The translations under genes and the position numbers were made by a program. 64,000 bases of DNA from a bacterium. Lineage in GTDB: Bacteria; Auribacterota; UBA6266. The first letter of the stretch is position 1; each line of letters opens with the position of its first letter. This document shows positions 27,238-34,050 of the stretch, piece by piece. A model generated the notes under the pieces. The model made no database searches. It was not told the origin of the DNA and saw nothing but the letters and a program-made list of their open reading frames with translations. Location: the NCBI GenBank assembly GCA_023228325.1, contig JALOBK010000001.1:806001-870000 (forward strand), given 5' to 3'.

Positions 27238-27552
27238 TTACATCAAACCGGGAAGACCGCCCGCAGGGCCGGAAAATTTTCCCATAACTTCCTCTGACGC
27301 TTTCCCTGCTTTGTCCTGGGCGTCACGCAGCGCGGCAAGCACAAGGTCCTGCAGCATATCCACGTCGTTATCTTTTAAAACTTCCGGGGATATTTTAACA
27401 TCCTGTATTCTGAGTTCGCCGTTACAAGCCACTTTAACGGCGCCGCCGCCGGCGCTGCCTTCAACGGCAAGCTCTGATAATTTTCTTTGCGCTTCAAGCA
27501 TATCTTCCTGAAGTTTTTTTGCCTGCTTCATCAGTTTTCCGAAATTAGCCAT
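27238..27552 (-). CDS. ybaB: YbaB/EbfC nucleoid-associated protein
   Basis: A 104-residue protein. FGKLMKQAKKLQEDMLEAQRKL is the N-terminal helix of the tweezers-like dimer and GGGAVKVACNGELRIQDVKISPEVL is the conserved core. It binds DNA as a dimer. It starts at the very next base after the dnaX stop. Confidence 0.95.
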   Translation of the reverse strand: MANFGKLMKQAKKLQEDMLEAQRKLSELAVEGSAGGGAVKVACNGELRIQDVKISPEVLKDNDVDMLQDLVLAALRDAQDKAGKASEEVMGKFSGPAGGLPGLM

Positions 27553-29220
27553 TTATCTCTCCCTTCCGAGCTTGACATCCGTTATCTGAGCATTAAAAAG
27601 GTCAAGAATCTGATTGACATGAGGATCTTTTTTGACTTCCTGTAACATCCCTTTGCCCTCTTCAAGCGGTTTTTCCGCCGGGGCAATATCAACTTTGCCG
27701 TTAAAATCAAATGTCACGGAGAGGGCCGATCCCAATCTCATACCGAACTGCCGCTCGATAATTTTAATGTTTTCAGGGGTTTTGAGCGCGTCCAGATGTA
27801 TCTTCTGGAAATCTTCGTCAAACCCGATTACAAGGTTTTCTCCGTCAAACATTAAAGGCTTTCCTTCCACAAGATACGCCTTTAAAATAGGTTTCATGCG
27901 GCTTATTCCGGCAATCGCTTCATGCCATATATTTTTAACCTGTTTAAGATTCTCGTCCCCTGATGTATTTGACGCGTTTACGGGATATTCGGTTGAAGGT
28001 TCTTTTAAGAATTCCGGTTTTTCATCGGGGATTTGCTTTTTTTTTGAATGGACGGGAGTTCCGGCATCAGAAACATTGATTTTTTTTCTGAGGTCTTCAA
28101 GTTTTTGCACAAGTTCATCAATGGGTATTCTCTGTCTTGTTTTTACCAGTTCCAGCATCCTGACTTCCAAAAATGTCTTTACGGAAAGAGAACTGCTTAT
28201 TCCCGCTTCGGTATCGATCAGCAACATTATAATGTCATTCAAGGTGTCCATGCTCAGTTTTTCGGATACAGCGCGGAAGGCGGCGGCTTCTTCCTTACCA
28301 ACGCCCAGTTCATCCATATTCAAAGCAGATGCCTTTATCATAAGCACCGTACGGAAATATTCTATAAGCCCGCCCAGAAATGTTCCGGGGTCTTTCCCCT
28401 CATCAAAAACCTTTTCAACCAGTTTCAATATCTCGGGAGATGCGCCCTCAACAATCGCGTTTGCGACTTTATCGATCAGATCCTTCTCCACAACCCCAAG
28501 CATGGATACAACATCCTGTTCTTTAATATCAGAGTTAGTGAAGGAGACTATCTGATCCAGAATAGATTCCGCATCTCTCATGCTTCCGTCAGCAAACCTG
28601 GCAATCATAGACAAAGCGTTTTTTTCCGCCTTTATCTTATCGTTTTGCGTTATCCTGTTTAATTTATCGGCGATAATGTTTACGGGTATTTTCCTGAAAT
28701 CAAGGCGCTGGCAGCGCGAACGTATGGTCAAAGGAACTTTAAGCGGCTCTGTTGTGGCAAAGAAAAATTTAACATGGGGAGGCGGTTCTTCAAGGGTTTT
28801 AAGAAGCGCATTGAACCCTTCTTTTGTAACCATATGGACTTCATCAATGATATATACTTTGTATTTTCCCCGCGCAGGCATATACTGAACGGTTTCGCGA
28901 ATATTCCTTATGTCGTCTACCTTGTTATTCGAAGCTCCGTCGATTTCAATGACATCCATGCTGCTGCCGGATGTTATTTCCAGACAGCTCGGGCACTTGC
29001 CGCACGGTTCGGCATCTTTGGGTTGGCTGCAATTCAAGACTTTCGCGAATATCCTTGCCGTGCTCGTTTTTCCGATGCCCCGGGGCCCCGAAAGGAGATA
29101 AGCATGCGCTATCCTGTCATATTTGATGGCATTTTTCAGCGTCTTGACTATATGTTCCTGACCGGCAATCTCATCGAACTTCTGCGGTCTCCATTTCCTC
29201 GCAAAAACTAAATAGTCCAT
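27553..29220 (-). CDS. dnaX: DNA polymerase III, gamma/tau subunits
   Basis: A 555-residue clamp-loader ATPase: Walker A GPRGIGKTSTAR, a four-cysteine zinc module (CSQPKDAEPCGKCPSC), Walker B IIDEVHMV, and SRC arginine finger SRCQRLDF. The long C-terminal half carries the tau-specific region. It sits 20 bases after the SRP RNA gene. I see no clear A-run slippage site that would give a short gamma form, but I did not test this. Confidence 0.96.
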   Translation of the reverse strand: MDYLVFARKWRPQKFDEIAGQEHIVKTLKNAIKYDRIAHAYLLSGPRGIGKTSTARIFAKVLNCSQPKDAEPCGKCPSCLEITSGSSMDVIEIDGASNNKVDDIRNIRETVQYMPARGKYKVYIIDEVHMVTKEGFNALLKTLEEPPPHVKFFFATTEPLKVPLTIRSRCQRLDFRKIPVNIIADKLNRITQNDKIKAEKNALSMIARFADGSMRDAESILDQIVSFTNSDIKEQDVVSMLGVVEKDLIDKVANAIVEGASPEILKLVEKVFDEGKDPGTFLGGLIEYFRTVLMIKASALNMDELGVGKEEAAAFRAVSEKLSMDTLNDIIMLLIDTEAGISSSLSVKTFLEVRMLELVKTRQRIPIDELVQKLEDLRKKINVSDAGTPVHSKKKQIPDEKPEFLKEPSTEYPVNASNTSGDENLKQVKNIWHEAIAGISRMKPILKAYLVEGKPLMFDGENLVIGFDEDFQKIHLDALKTPENIKIIERQFGMRLGSALSVTFDFNGKVDIAPAEKPLEEGKGMLQEVKKDPHVNQILDLFNAQITDVKLGRER

Positions 29221-29241
29221 TTTTCCCCTTAAAATATTTTT

Positions 29242-29516
29242 CTAAGCCGTGCACCCGGCTTTGAGATCTGACGAAGCTTCTTTCGCAGCTCTCTCGCTCC
29301 GGCCAGGCAAACCCGCGACATAAGCAAATTTTTGCTTACCGCTGCTTCCTTCCGGACCTGACGGGGTTCACAAATATGCCTTCCGCGGGACCCGACTTTC
29401 ACAGTTCGAGAAACTGTTTCAAAAGTATCCGCCGAAACCCTCCACCAGGAATTAAACCCTGCTAAAGCGGGTTGCAGGTTACAGGGCACCGCTACCTCCC
29501 CGTCTAGCACGGCAAA
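29242..29516 (-). ncRNA. ffs: Signal recognition particle RNA, large (Bacillus-like) type
   Basis: About 275 nt. The strictly conserved domain IV loop is present (GTCAGGTCCGGAAGGAAGCA). The 5' end has the Alu-domain block GACGGGGAGGTAGCGGTGCC. The ends TTGCCGTGC and GCACGGC pair with each other. This is the long form with an Alu domain, not the short 4.5S form of E. coli. Order ffs-dnaX-ybaB-recR is the same as in Bacillus. Confidence 0.95.
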
Positions 29517-29559
29517 TTTCAATTTCAAAGAAATAACATTTTCGATTATATCATAATTG

Positions 29560-29636
29560 TGGCGCGCCCGAGAGGATTTGAACCCCTAACCTTCTGGTCC
29601 GTAGCCAGACACTCTATCCAATTGAGCTACGGGCGC
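29560..29636 (-). tRNA. tRNA-Arg (ACG)
   Basis: A complete cloverleaf: acceptor GCGCCCG/CGGGCGC, D arm, anticodon stem TCTGG/CCAGA around the loop CTACGGA (anticodon ACG), T arm AGGGG-TTCAAAT-CCTCT, and an encoded CCA end. Its wobble A is the substrate of TadA, whose gene is 1.1 kb away. Confidence 0.95.
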
Positions 29637-29736
29637 AACCCAAAACATTCGCTACCCGAAAACCTAAAATTTTATAAAACCGTTAATATTACACCCTTTT
29701 TTCACCCGCCAATGCTTTGTGGCGGGCTACGGGCGC

Positions 29737-29832
29737 TCCGCGAAACTGTAACTTATGGAACATCAGTGAACGTAAGTTGCCAAGTTGAGCGAATCCCCAG
29801 CGTTTTGATTTGCAAAGCAAATCAGCAGGGGA
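29737..29832 (+). repeat. Interspersed about 95-bp repeat, copy 1
   Basis: It runs from TCCGCGAAACTGTAACTTAT to a CAAATCAGCAGGGG end, with an internal TTTTGATTTGC hairpin. Reverse-complement copies are at 31,293-31,386 and 31,419-31,513. Immediately before it (29,726-29,736) stands GCTACGGGCGC, an exact 11-base copy of the tRNA-Arg start, 100 bases from the original. Confidence 0.75.
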
Positions 29833-29867
29833 AAGAAACCTATAATAAAGAACATAAAAACCTTTTT

Positions 29868-29898
29868 AAACCACAGATTACTCAGATACACACAGATA
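29868..29898 (+). repeat. CACAGAT repeat copy
   Basis: AAACCACAGATTACTCAGAT followed by ACACACAGAT. It belongs to the family also found at 7786, 7871, 19,466 and 31,227. The rest of 29,900-30,080 is A+T-rich and holds no gene I can support. Confidence 0.7.
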
Positions 29899-30082
29899 AA
29901 AAAGCAAAAACTTAGAAATCATTAAGATTTTTTAGTTCTACCAAAATAGTGCTCAACTGTTAAACTTAATGCGCTTTTTCCCACAAAAGCGATTAAGGGT
30001 AACATAACCGCAATAAAAAAATCAAGCCAGTATTGATTTGCCTTTAACGCCTGATATTTTAATGTTTTTTAAACCGGACGGC

Positions 30083-30111
30083 TTGACAGAAACGGTGTTG
30101 AGTCGTATATT
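30083..30111 (+). promoter_or_regulatory. Strong sigma-70-type promoter
   Basis: TTGACA and TATATT stand 17 bases apart, nearly the full consensus. The -10 touches a perfect palindrome downstream, so this promoter is built to be repressed. It would read the short secreted ORF at 30,223. Confidence 0.7.
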
Positions 30112-30130
30112 TATGTAACCGGTTACATAA
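30111..30130. promoter_or_regulatory. Perfect 20-bp palindrome, LacI-family-like operator
   Basis: TTATGTAACCGGTTACATAA is a perfect palindrome. Its core TGTAACCGGTTACA matches the usual LacI/GalR-family operator form (TGTAAnCGnTTACA). It overlaps the transcription start region of the promoter at 30,083, the usual position for repression. No LacI-family gene is in the window. Confidence 0.7.
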
Positions 30131-30222
30131 CGTGCAAGGACTGAAGCTGACTTGACAAACAGGATTCCATCATTATATTAAAGGATAACTGTCGAAACGT
30201 TTTTATGAGAAATCCGGATACT

Positions 30223-30438
30223 ATGAAAATTATAACTGGGATCTTTTTCACTTTTATTTTTCTATTTTATGGCTTATACGCGGAAGCCTTTGATATTAAT
30301 GGCTATGATTCTGCCCGTCATGACAGGTTTAACCAGGGATTTATGTATCAAATCCCCAGAATAATCTCTTGTTCTATCTGTCTTCATACGACCGGTCTGG
30401 AGCAGGATGGGAAACCAACTCTCCTTAAAGAAGCATAG
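30223..30438 (+). pseudogene. Truncated secreted protein remnant
   Basis: From ATG 30,223 a good signal peptide (MKIITGIFFTFIFLFYGLYAEA) is followed by FDINGYDSARHDRFNQGF, which looks like the start of a larger secreted domain. The chain then runs into an unrelated cysteine-containing tail and stops at 71 residues. The regulated promoter and operator upstream suggest a once longer, inducible extracellular protein now broken. A real short protein is possible. Confidence 0.4.
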
Positions 30439-30519
30439 CCATGTTTTTCGTTCTTCCTGATAAAAACAGTTTTTATTTGGATTTCACGGGTTATTTTATA
30501 TAATATTTACAGGTAAATT

Positions 30520-30660
30520 ATGCGGATAAAAATTTTATATATGATTTTCCTTTTAACTTTTATTGCCGCGGTTTTTTTATGCGCTTTTTCCCTGAAAGAA
30601 AAAATAAGCGGCACACAAAATTCTGTCTCCTTCCAAATCGAATTCCTTAAAGCTAAATAA
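30520..30660 (+). CDS. Very small membrane protein, possible
   Basis: A 46-residue frame: one hydrophobic segment (about residues 4-23, with MIFLLTFIAAVFLC) and a short charged tail ending in QIEFLKAK. A weak AGG stands 6 bases before the ATG. It could be a small membrane peptide or a remnant. I do not recognise it. Confidence 0.35.
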   Translation: MRIKILYMIFLLTFIAAVFLCAFSLKEKISGTQNSVSFQIEFLKAK

Positions 30661-30716
30661 AAATCTTTAAAACTCTTCTACATTTTAGCCTTTATTTTTT
30701 GTATAATCCTTTGCCT

Positions 30717-31175
30717 ATGACATTAATAAAACCGGATTACATGGCTGAAGCCCTCAAGGAAGCTGTGAAAGCTTTCGACAAGGGGGAGGTCCCTGTAGGC
30801 GCCGTGATAATAAACAGGTACGGGAGCCTGATTGCAAGAGCGCATAACCAGTCCGAGACATTAAAGGACGCAACCGCTCACGCTGAAATGATAGCCATTA
30901 CACAGGCCTCAAACGCGATAGGCGGCTGGCGGCTGGCGGACTGCACAATGTATGCAACAAAAGAACCCTGCACGATGTGCGCGGGAGCTATTTTTTTATC
31001 CAGAATAAAAAAAGTCGTTTACGGGTGCCCGGAGAAAAGGTGCGGGGGGCTCGTTCAGCTTATTAAAACGGGGAAGTTTCCCGAAATAGAAGCTTCGCTT
31101 GAAATAGAGTTTCAGGAAAACCGCGCCTGCGCGGAAATACTGGAAGAGTTCTTTGAGAAATTGAGGAAAAAGTAA
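30717..31175 (+). CDS. tadA: tRNA adenosine(34) deaminase
   Basis: 152 residues from the ATG at 30,717. The zinc and proton-shuttle motifs are intact: TAHAEMIAI and PCTMCAGAI. It turns wobble A34 into inosine in tRNA-Arg(ACG), which lets that tRNA read CGU, CGC and CGA. The likely substrate is encoded close by at 29,560. Confidence 0.93.
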   Translation: MTLIKPDYMAEALKEAVKAFDKGEVPVGAVIINRYGSLIARAHNQSETLKDATAHAEMIAITQASNAIGGWRLADCTMYATKEPCTMCAGAIFLSRIKKVVYGCPEKRCGGLVQLIKTGKFPEIEASLEIEFQENRACAEILEEFFEKLRKK

Positions 31176-31226
31176 AAAACAAAAATAATAAATATTTAAA
31201 TTAAATTTTTTGTATTGATAGTATTT

Positions 31227-31256
31227 ATCTGTGTACATCTGTGTAATCTGTGGTTT
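31227..31256 (-). repeat. CACAGAT repeat copy (reverse)
   Basis: ATCTGTGTACATCTGTGTAA then TCTGTGGTTT: the reverse-complement form of the repeat at 29,868. It lies just after tadA. Confidence 0.7.
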
Positions 31257-31292
31257 AAAAAAAGCTTTTTATGCTCTTTTTTATGAGTTTCT

Positions 31293-31386
31293 CCCCCCTA
31301 TTGTTTTACTTCGTAAAACAAAGAATTGGGGGTATGTTCAACTAAATAACTTACGTTTACTTCGTTCCATAAGTTACAGTTTCATG
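31293..31386 (-). repeat. Interspersed about 95-bp repeat, copy 2
   Basis: It starts with CCCCCCTATTGTTTTACTTC and a hairpin (TTGTTTTAC/GTAAAACAA), and ends in CCATAAGTTACAGTTTC. It matches copies 1 and 3 most closely at that end. The hairpin differs in sequence but keeps its pairing, which suggests the structure matters. Confidence 0.7.
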
Positions 31387-31418
31387 AAGCAAGATGTTTT
31401 ATGATAAATTAGGGCTCA

Positions 31419-31513
31419 CCCCCTACTGATTTGCTTCGCAAATCAAAACGTTGGGGGTCCGCTCAACTTGGCAACTTATGTTCATTAACATTCCATAAGT
31501 TACAGTTTCGCGG
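31419..31513 (-). repeat. Interspersed about 95-bp repeat, copy 3, abutting a tRNA gene
   Basis: It begins with the hairpin CCCCCTACTGATTTGCTTCG and ends in CCATAAGTTACAGTTTCGCGGA. It runs without a gap into the first bases of tRNA-Ser(CGA). It is the inverted match of copy 1, with tadA and the operator region between the two. Confidence 0.75.
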
Positions 31514-31600
31514 AGAGGTGGCAGAGTGGCCGATTGCGCCGGTCTCGAAAACCGGTTCCCGCTTTGCGGGACCAGGGTTCAAATCCCTGCCTCTCCGCCA
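31512..31600 (+). tRNA. tRNA-Ser (CGA)
   Basis: A class II tRNA of 89 nt. Acceptor GGAGAGG/CCTCTCC, anticodon stem CCGGT/ACCGG with loop CTCGAAA (anticodon CGA), a long variable arm (TTCCCGCTTTGCGGGA), T arm with GGTTCAAAT, and encoded CCA. It is followed by a palindromic TTCCGCCACAGGCGGAA. Confidence 0.95.
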
Positions 31601-31740
31601 TTCCGCCACAGGCGGAATGGCGGAACAATTGAAAATTGAGCAATAGATAAAAACAAGATTTTCAATTGTGGTCTATTTTCGATTTCTCTATTGTTCGAAT
31701 AAATCAGTAAACACAACCAAGCCCCATAAAAAGGAAAATA

Positions 31741-32154
31741 ATGAACAACAAATGCAAAAACTGCAGTGAATATAAAAGATGCAAAGACACTTTTGCATCG
31801 TGGATATTTTTTATCATCGGATTAATCGCGACAATCGCTATGCGCCTTGTAACGGTATTCATACATCTTAACCCTCTATACGGCAAACTGGCATGGTATG
31901 TAGGCGTAGGCGGCTTTTTTATCTTCTTTGTTTACAAATTCAGGGTAAATAAAGCCCGGGGGGAACTACTGGAAAAAAATAACTTAATAGACAAACTCCG
32001 CAATAAAGAAACTCTTTCAAGCGAAGATTCTCAATTAATAAGTTCCGTATTGTGCGGCATTAGATCCGCTAAAGAACAGATAAATTATTTTGTTATCTTC
32101 ATTCTTTCGGCAGTAGCCATGGCTGTAGCTGTATATCTTGATTTTATCAGGTGA
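31741..32154 (+). CDS. Small membrane protein with N-terminal cysteine motif
   Basis: A 137-residue protein. It starts with CKNCSEYKRC, a possible metal site, followed by two membrane segments (about 20-38 and 50-67), a charged loop, and a last membrane segment at the C-terminus. The family is not recognised. Confidence 0.62.
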   Translation: MNNKCKNCSEYKRCKDTFASWIFFIIGLIATIAMRLVTVFIHLNPLYGKLAWYVGVGGFFIFFVYKFRVNKARGELLEKNNLIDKLRNKETLSSEDSQLISSVLCGIRSAKEQINYFVIFILSAVAMAVAVYLDFIR

Positions 32155-32159
32155 AAAAT

Positions 32160-32465
32160 CTAATCGTCGGAGGTTATGCCGTATCCGGGGCCGGGCGAGT
32201 CATAAGGTTTGGGCCCGTCATTTATCTCAACGGCTGAAGGCTGGTTGACCGGGCTGTCTTTCCCAAACGGCATCGCGTCCAGCCCTTTTTCCACCGAAGG
32301 GATATCCGGCTGGTTGTAGGACCCGAACGGTTTGGGACCCGAACCTTCATGATCTGAAGTGCCTTGCACAGACTGTTCTTCCATCATCGTTTCCCAATCT
32401 TCAGAGAAAGATGCGCCAGAAATAATAAACGCAAAAACTAAAAAAAAGAAAATAACTCTGCTCAT
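32160..32465 (-). CDS. Small secreted Pro/Gly-rich protein
   Basis: A 101-residue protein with a signal peptide (MSRVIFFFLVFAFIISGASF). The mature part is acidic and has a short repeat around GPKPFGSYNQP, DAMPFGKDSPVNQP and GPKPYDSPGPG, likely extended and unfolded. It converges with the membrane protein gene. Function unknown. Confidence 0.6.
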   Translation of the reverse strand: MSRVIFFFLVFAFIISGASFSEDWETMMEEQSVQGTSDHEGSGPKPFGSYNQPDIPSVEKGLDAMPFGKDSPVNQPSAVEINDGPKPYDSPGPGYGITSDD

Positions 32466-32581
32466 ATTTATATTCTACCAGAATTTCCTGATTATGCGTG
32501 AAAATTATAAAAGTTTTTTCTTGTAAGAAACCGCAACAAAAAATAGAATTATATAGTTATACATTTATGGGGGGAAGGGAA

Positions 32582-32953
32582 ATGATCAAACAACCCAAGC
32601 TGGTTGTTAAAGGTCGTCGTAAAGTCAGCCGCCTGAAAGTCCGCGGTAAAATAAAAATACTGGAAAAATCCCTATTCGCGAAAACCGAACCCTTCGAAGT
32701 AAAGATGTATGACATATCCGAAGGCGGCGCGAAGATAGTCTCGGAAAAACAATTAAAATCAAAACAGGAAGTAGTCCTTTCTTTTCAGACAAAAGAAATG
32801 ATAAAACCGATTGAAATGAAAGGGGTTATCCTCTGGACAAGAATCCTGAAATCGGATAATAAGGATTACACGCTCGCCGGATTAAAGTTTACCTCACAAA
32901 ATGGGAAACTATTCGAAAGAGTAGCGACAATGTTATACGCAAGGATGTTATAA
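32582..32953 (+). CDS. PilZ-domain protein (c-di-GMP receptor type)
   Basis: 123 residues from the ATG at 32,582, preceded by GGAAGGGA. The RxxxR motif (RKVSR) near the N-terminus and DISEGGAKIVS ((D/N)xSxxG) are the c-di-GMP contact residues. It is a stand-alone PilZ domain. A paralogue with the same C-terminal pattern (RVATMLxAxM) lies 240 bases away on the other strand. Confidence 0.82.
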   Translation: MIKQPKLVVKGRRKVSRLKVRGKIKILEKSLFAKTEPFEVKMYDISEGGAKIVSEKQLKSKQEVVLSFQTKEMIKPIEMKGVILWTRILKSDNKDYTLAGLKFTSQNGKLFERVATMLYARML

Positions 32954-32973
32954 TCTTCCCGGGAAACACTGTT

Positions 32974-33183
32974 ATGAAAGAAATAAAATGCCCCATCTGT
33001 AATAAAAGGATATCAAGCGATGTTCTTACCGTTAAACTGCACACGGAAGAACATATTGTCGAAGAAGTTAAAAAAAATCACCCTGAGTGGATTGAAAAAG
33101 ACGGCGTATGCCCTATATGCCTTGAGCACTACAAGAAACTCTTCAGGAAAAAAATCGATTCCCATCAGAAGAAGAAGCGGTGA
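32974..33183 (+). CDS. Small zinc-ribbon/zinc-finger protein
   Basis: A 69-residue protein with two CPxC knuckles (CPICNKR and CPICLEHY) and several histidines (HTEEH, HQKKK). It should bind one or two zinc ions. It is probably co-transcribed with the PilZ gene 20 bases upstream. Partner and role are unknown. Confidence 0.65.
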   Translation: MKEIKCPICNKRISSDVLTVKLHTEEHIVEEVKKNHPEWIEKDGVCPICLEHYKKLFRKKIDSHQKKKR

Positions 33184-33194
33184 AAACCCCGCTT

Positions 33195-33560
33195 TCAGGC
33201 CATATTCGCGATAAGCATTGTGGCAACCCTGTCAAATATAGCTCTTGTCGCGTTCTTAAACGCAATTCCGGCAACGGTAAACCTCTTTTCCCCGGAACTT
33301 GCCGGACGCGTCCAGCAAACCCTGCCTTTGATTATAATGGGCACTATCATATCCCTTCCCTGAAAATGAAGATTCACATCACAGGAATCCTTCAGGGGAG
33401 ATGGAACCGCGACTTTAACACCGGCTTCGCATATGTCAAAAACCCGGGCGCTCATAAAGTAGCCTTTTGAAAAAAGTTTTTCCTCCCGCAGGCGGATTAA
33501 CCCTTTAACATTCATCCTGCTCTTTCTGCGTCTTTCATAACCCCTGATTACTTCTTTCAT
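33195..33560 (-). CDS. PilZ-domain protein, second copy
   Basis: 121 residues from the ATG at 33,560, which has AAAGGAGG in front; the longer open frame upstream is not credible. It has RRKSR (RxxxR) and a changed second motif, DICEAGVKV, with Cys in place of the usual Ser, so its nucleotide affinity may differ. It converges on the zinc-finger gene. The 280 bases between it and the tRNA hold no gene I can support. Confidence 0.78.
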   Translation of the reverse strand: MKEVIRGYERRRKSRMNVKGLIRLREEKLFSKGYFMSARVFDICEAGVKVAVPSPLKDSCDVNLHFQGRDMIVPIIIKGRVCWTRPASSGEKRFTVAGIAFKNATRAIFDRVATMLIANMA

Positions 33561-33841
33561 AGTTTCGCCTCCTTTCCCCACAATGTCACCTTTATATAAC
33601 ACGCGGAGAAGGAGTTGGAAATTACAAGATCCCGCTATTTTTGTAATGCCTAACTCGTAACGATAGAACAATATACACTTGCATTTTTGTCTATGCCGTG
33701 TTAAGTTAATTTCCCGTTGGGGCAGAACCTGCCTGAGGGCAGAGTTATTGAGATAGTAACCCGCCACAAAGCGTAGGCGGATAAACATACAATTTGTCTA
33801 AACCAATTGCTCTTTTTTTATAATATAATTGTTTTACAAAC

Positions 33842-33929
33842 GGAGGAGTGACAGAGTGGCCGATCGTGGCGGTCTTGAAAACCGTTGTCCCTCACGGGAC
33901 CGTGGGTTCGAATCCTACCTCCTCCGCCA
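33842..33929 (+). tRNA. tRNA-Ser (TGA), integration site of the island
   Basis: An 88-nt class II tRNA. Acceptor GGAGGAG/CTCCTCC, anticodon stem GCGGT/ACCGT with loop CTTGAAA (anticodon TGA), long variable arm (TGTCCCTCACGGGACC), T arm with GGTTCGAAT, encoded CCA. Its last 20 bases are repeated at 51,482, so the tRNA stays intact after integration. Confidence 0.95.
33910..33929 (+). repeat. attL core (direct repeat)
   Basis: GAATCCTACCTCCTCCGCCA, the last 20 bases of tRNA-Ser(TGA). The same 20 bases stand at 51,482-51,501, with different sequence on both sides. This is the identity segment left by integration. Confidence 0.92.
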
Positions 33930-34003
33930 TTACTTTTTATCACGCCATAACATATCCTATTGACAAGCATTTACAGAAATGCTATTATACCAAATAAGTT
34001 GAT

Positions 34004-34022
34004 GTGCCCATGTTGTGCCCAT
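34004..34022 (+). promoter_or_regulatory. Paired 8-bp motif, site A (left end)
   Basis: GTGCCCAT-GTT-GTGCCCAT: two exact copies 11 bases apart, about one helical turn, between attL and the recombinase gene. Matching pairs are at 39,350, 42,541 and 51,336. It is probably an arm-type recombinase site or an operator. Confidence 0.65.
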
Positions 34023-34050
34023 AAAATGGATATGAAAATGTGATGAAATA

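Noticed and set aside
27632..28662. Long open frames on the plus strand opposite dnaX (up to 307 codons)
   Set aside because: They lie fully inside dnaX, have Ser/Phe-rich sequence typical of antisense frames, no ribosome site and no family pattern.
7786..31256. CACAGAT repeats as a CRISPR array
   Set aside because: Copies are far apart, of both orientations, with no regular spacers and no cas genes.
33561..33788. Long N-terminal extension of the second PilZ protein
   Set aside because: The AAAGGAGG site directly before the ATG at 33,560 sets the start; the upstream part has no PilZ-like or signal sequence.
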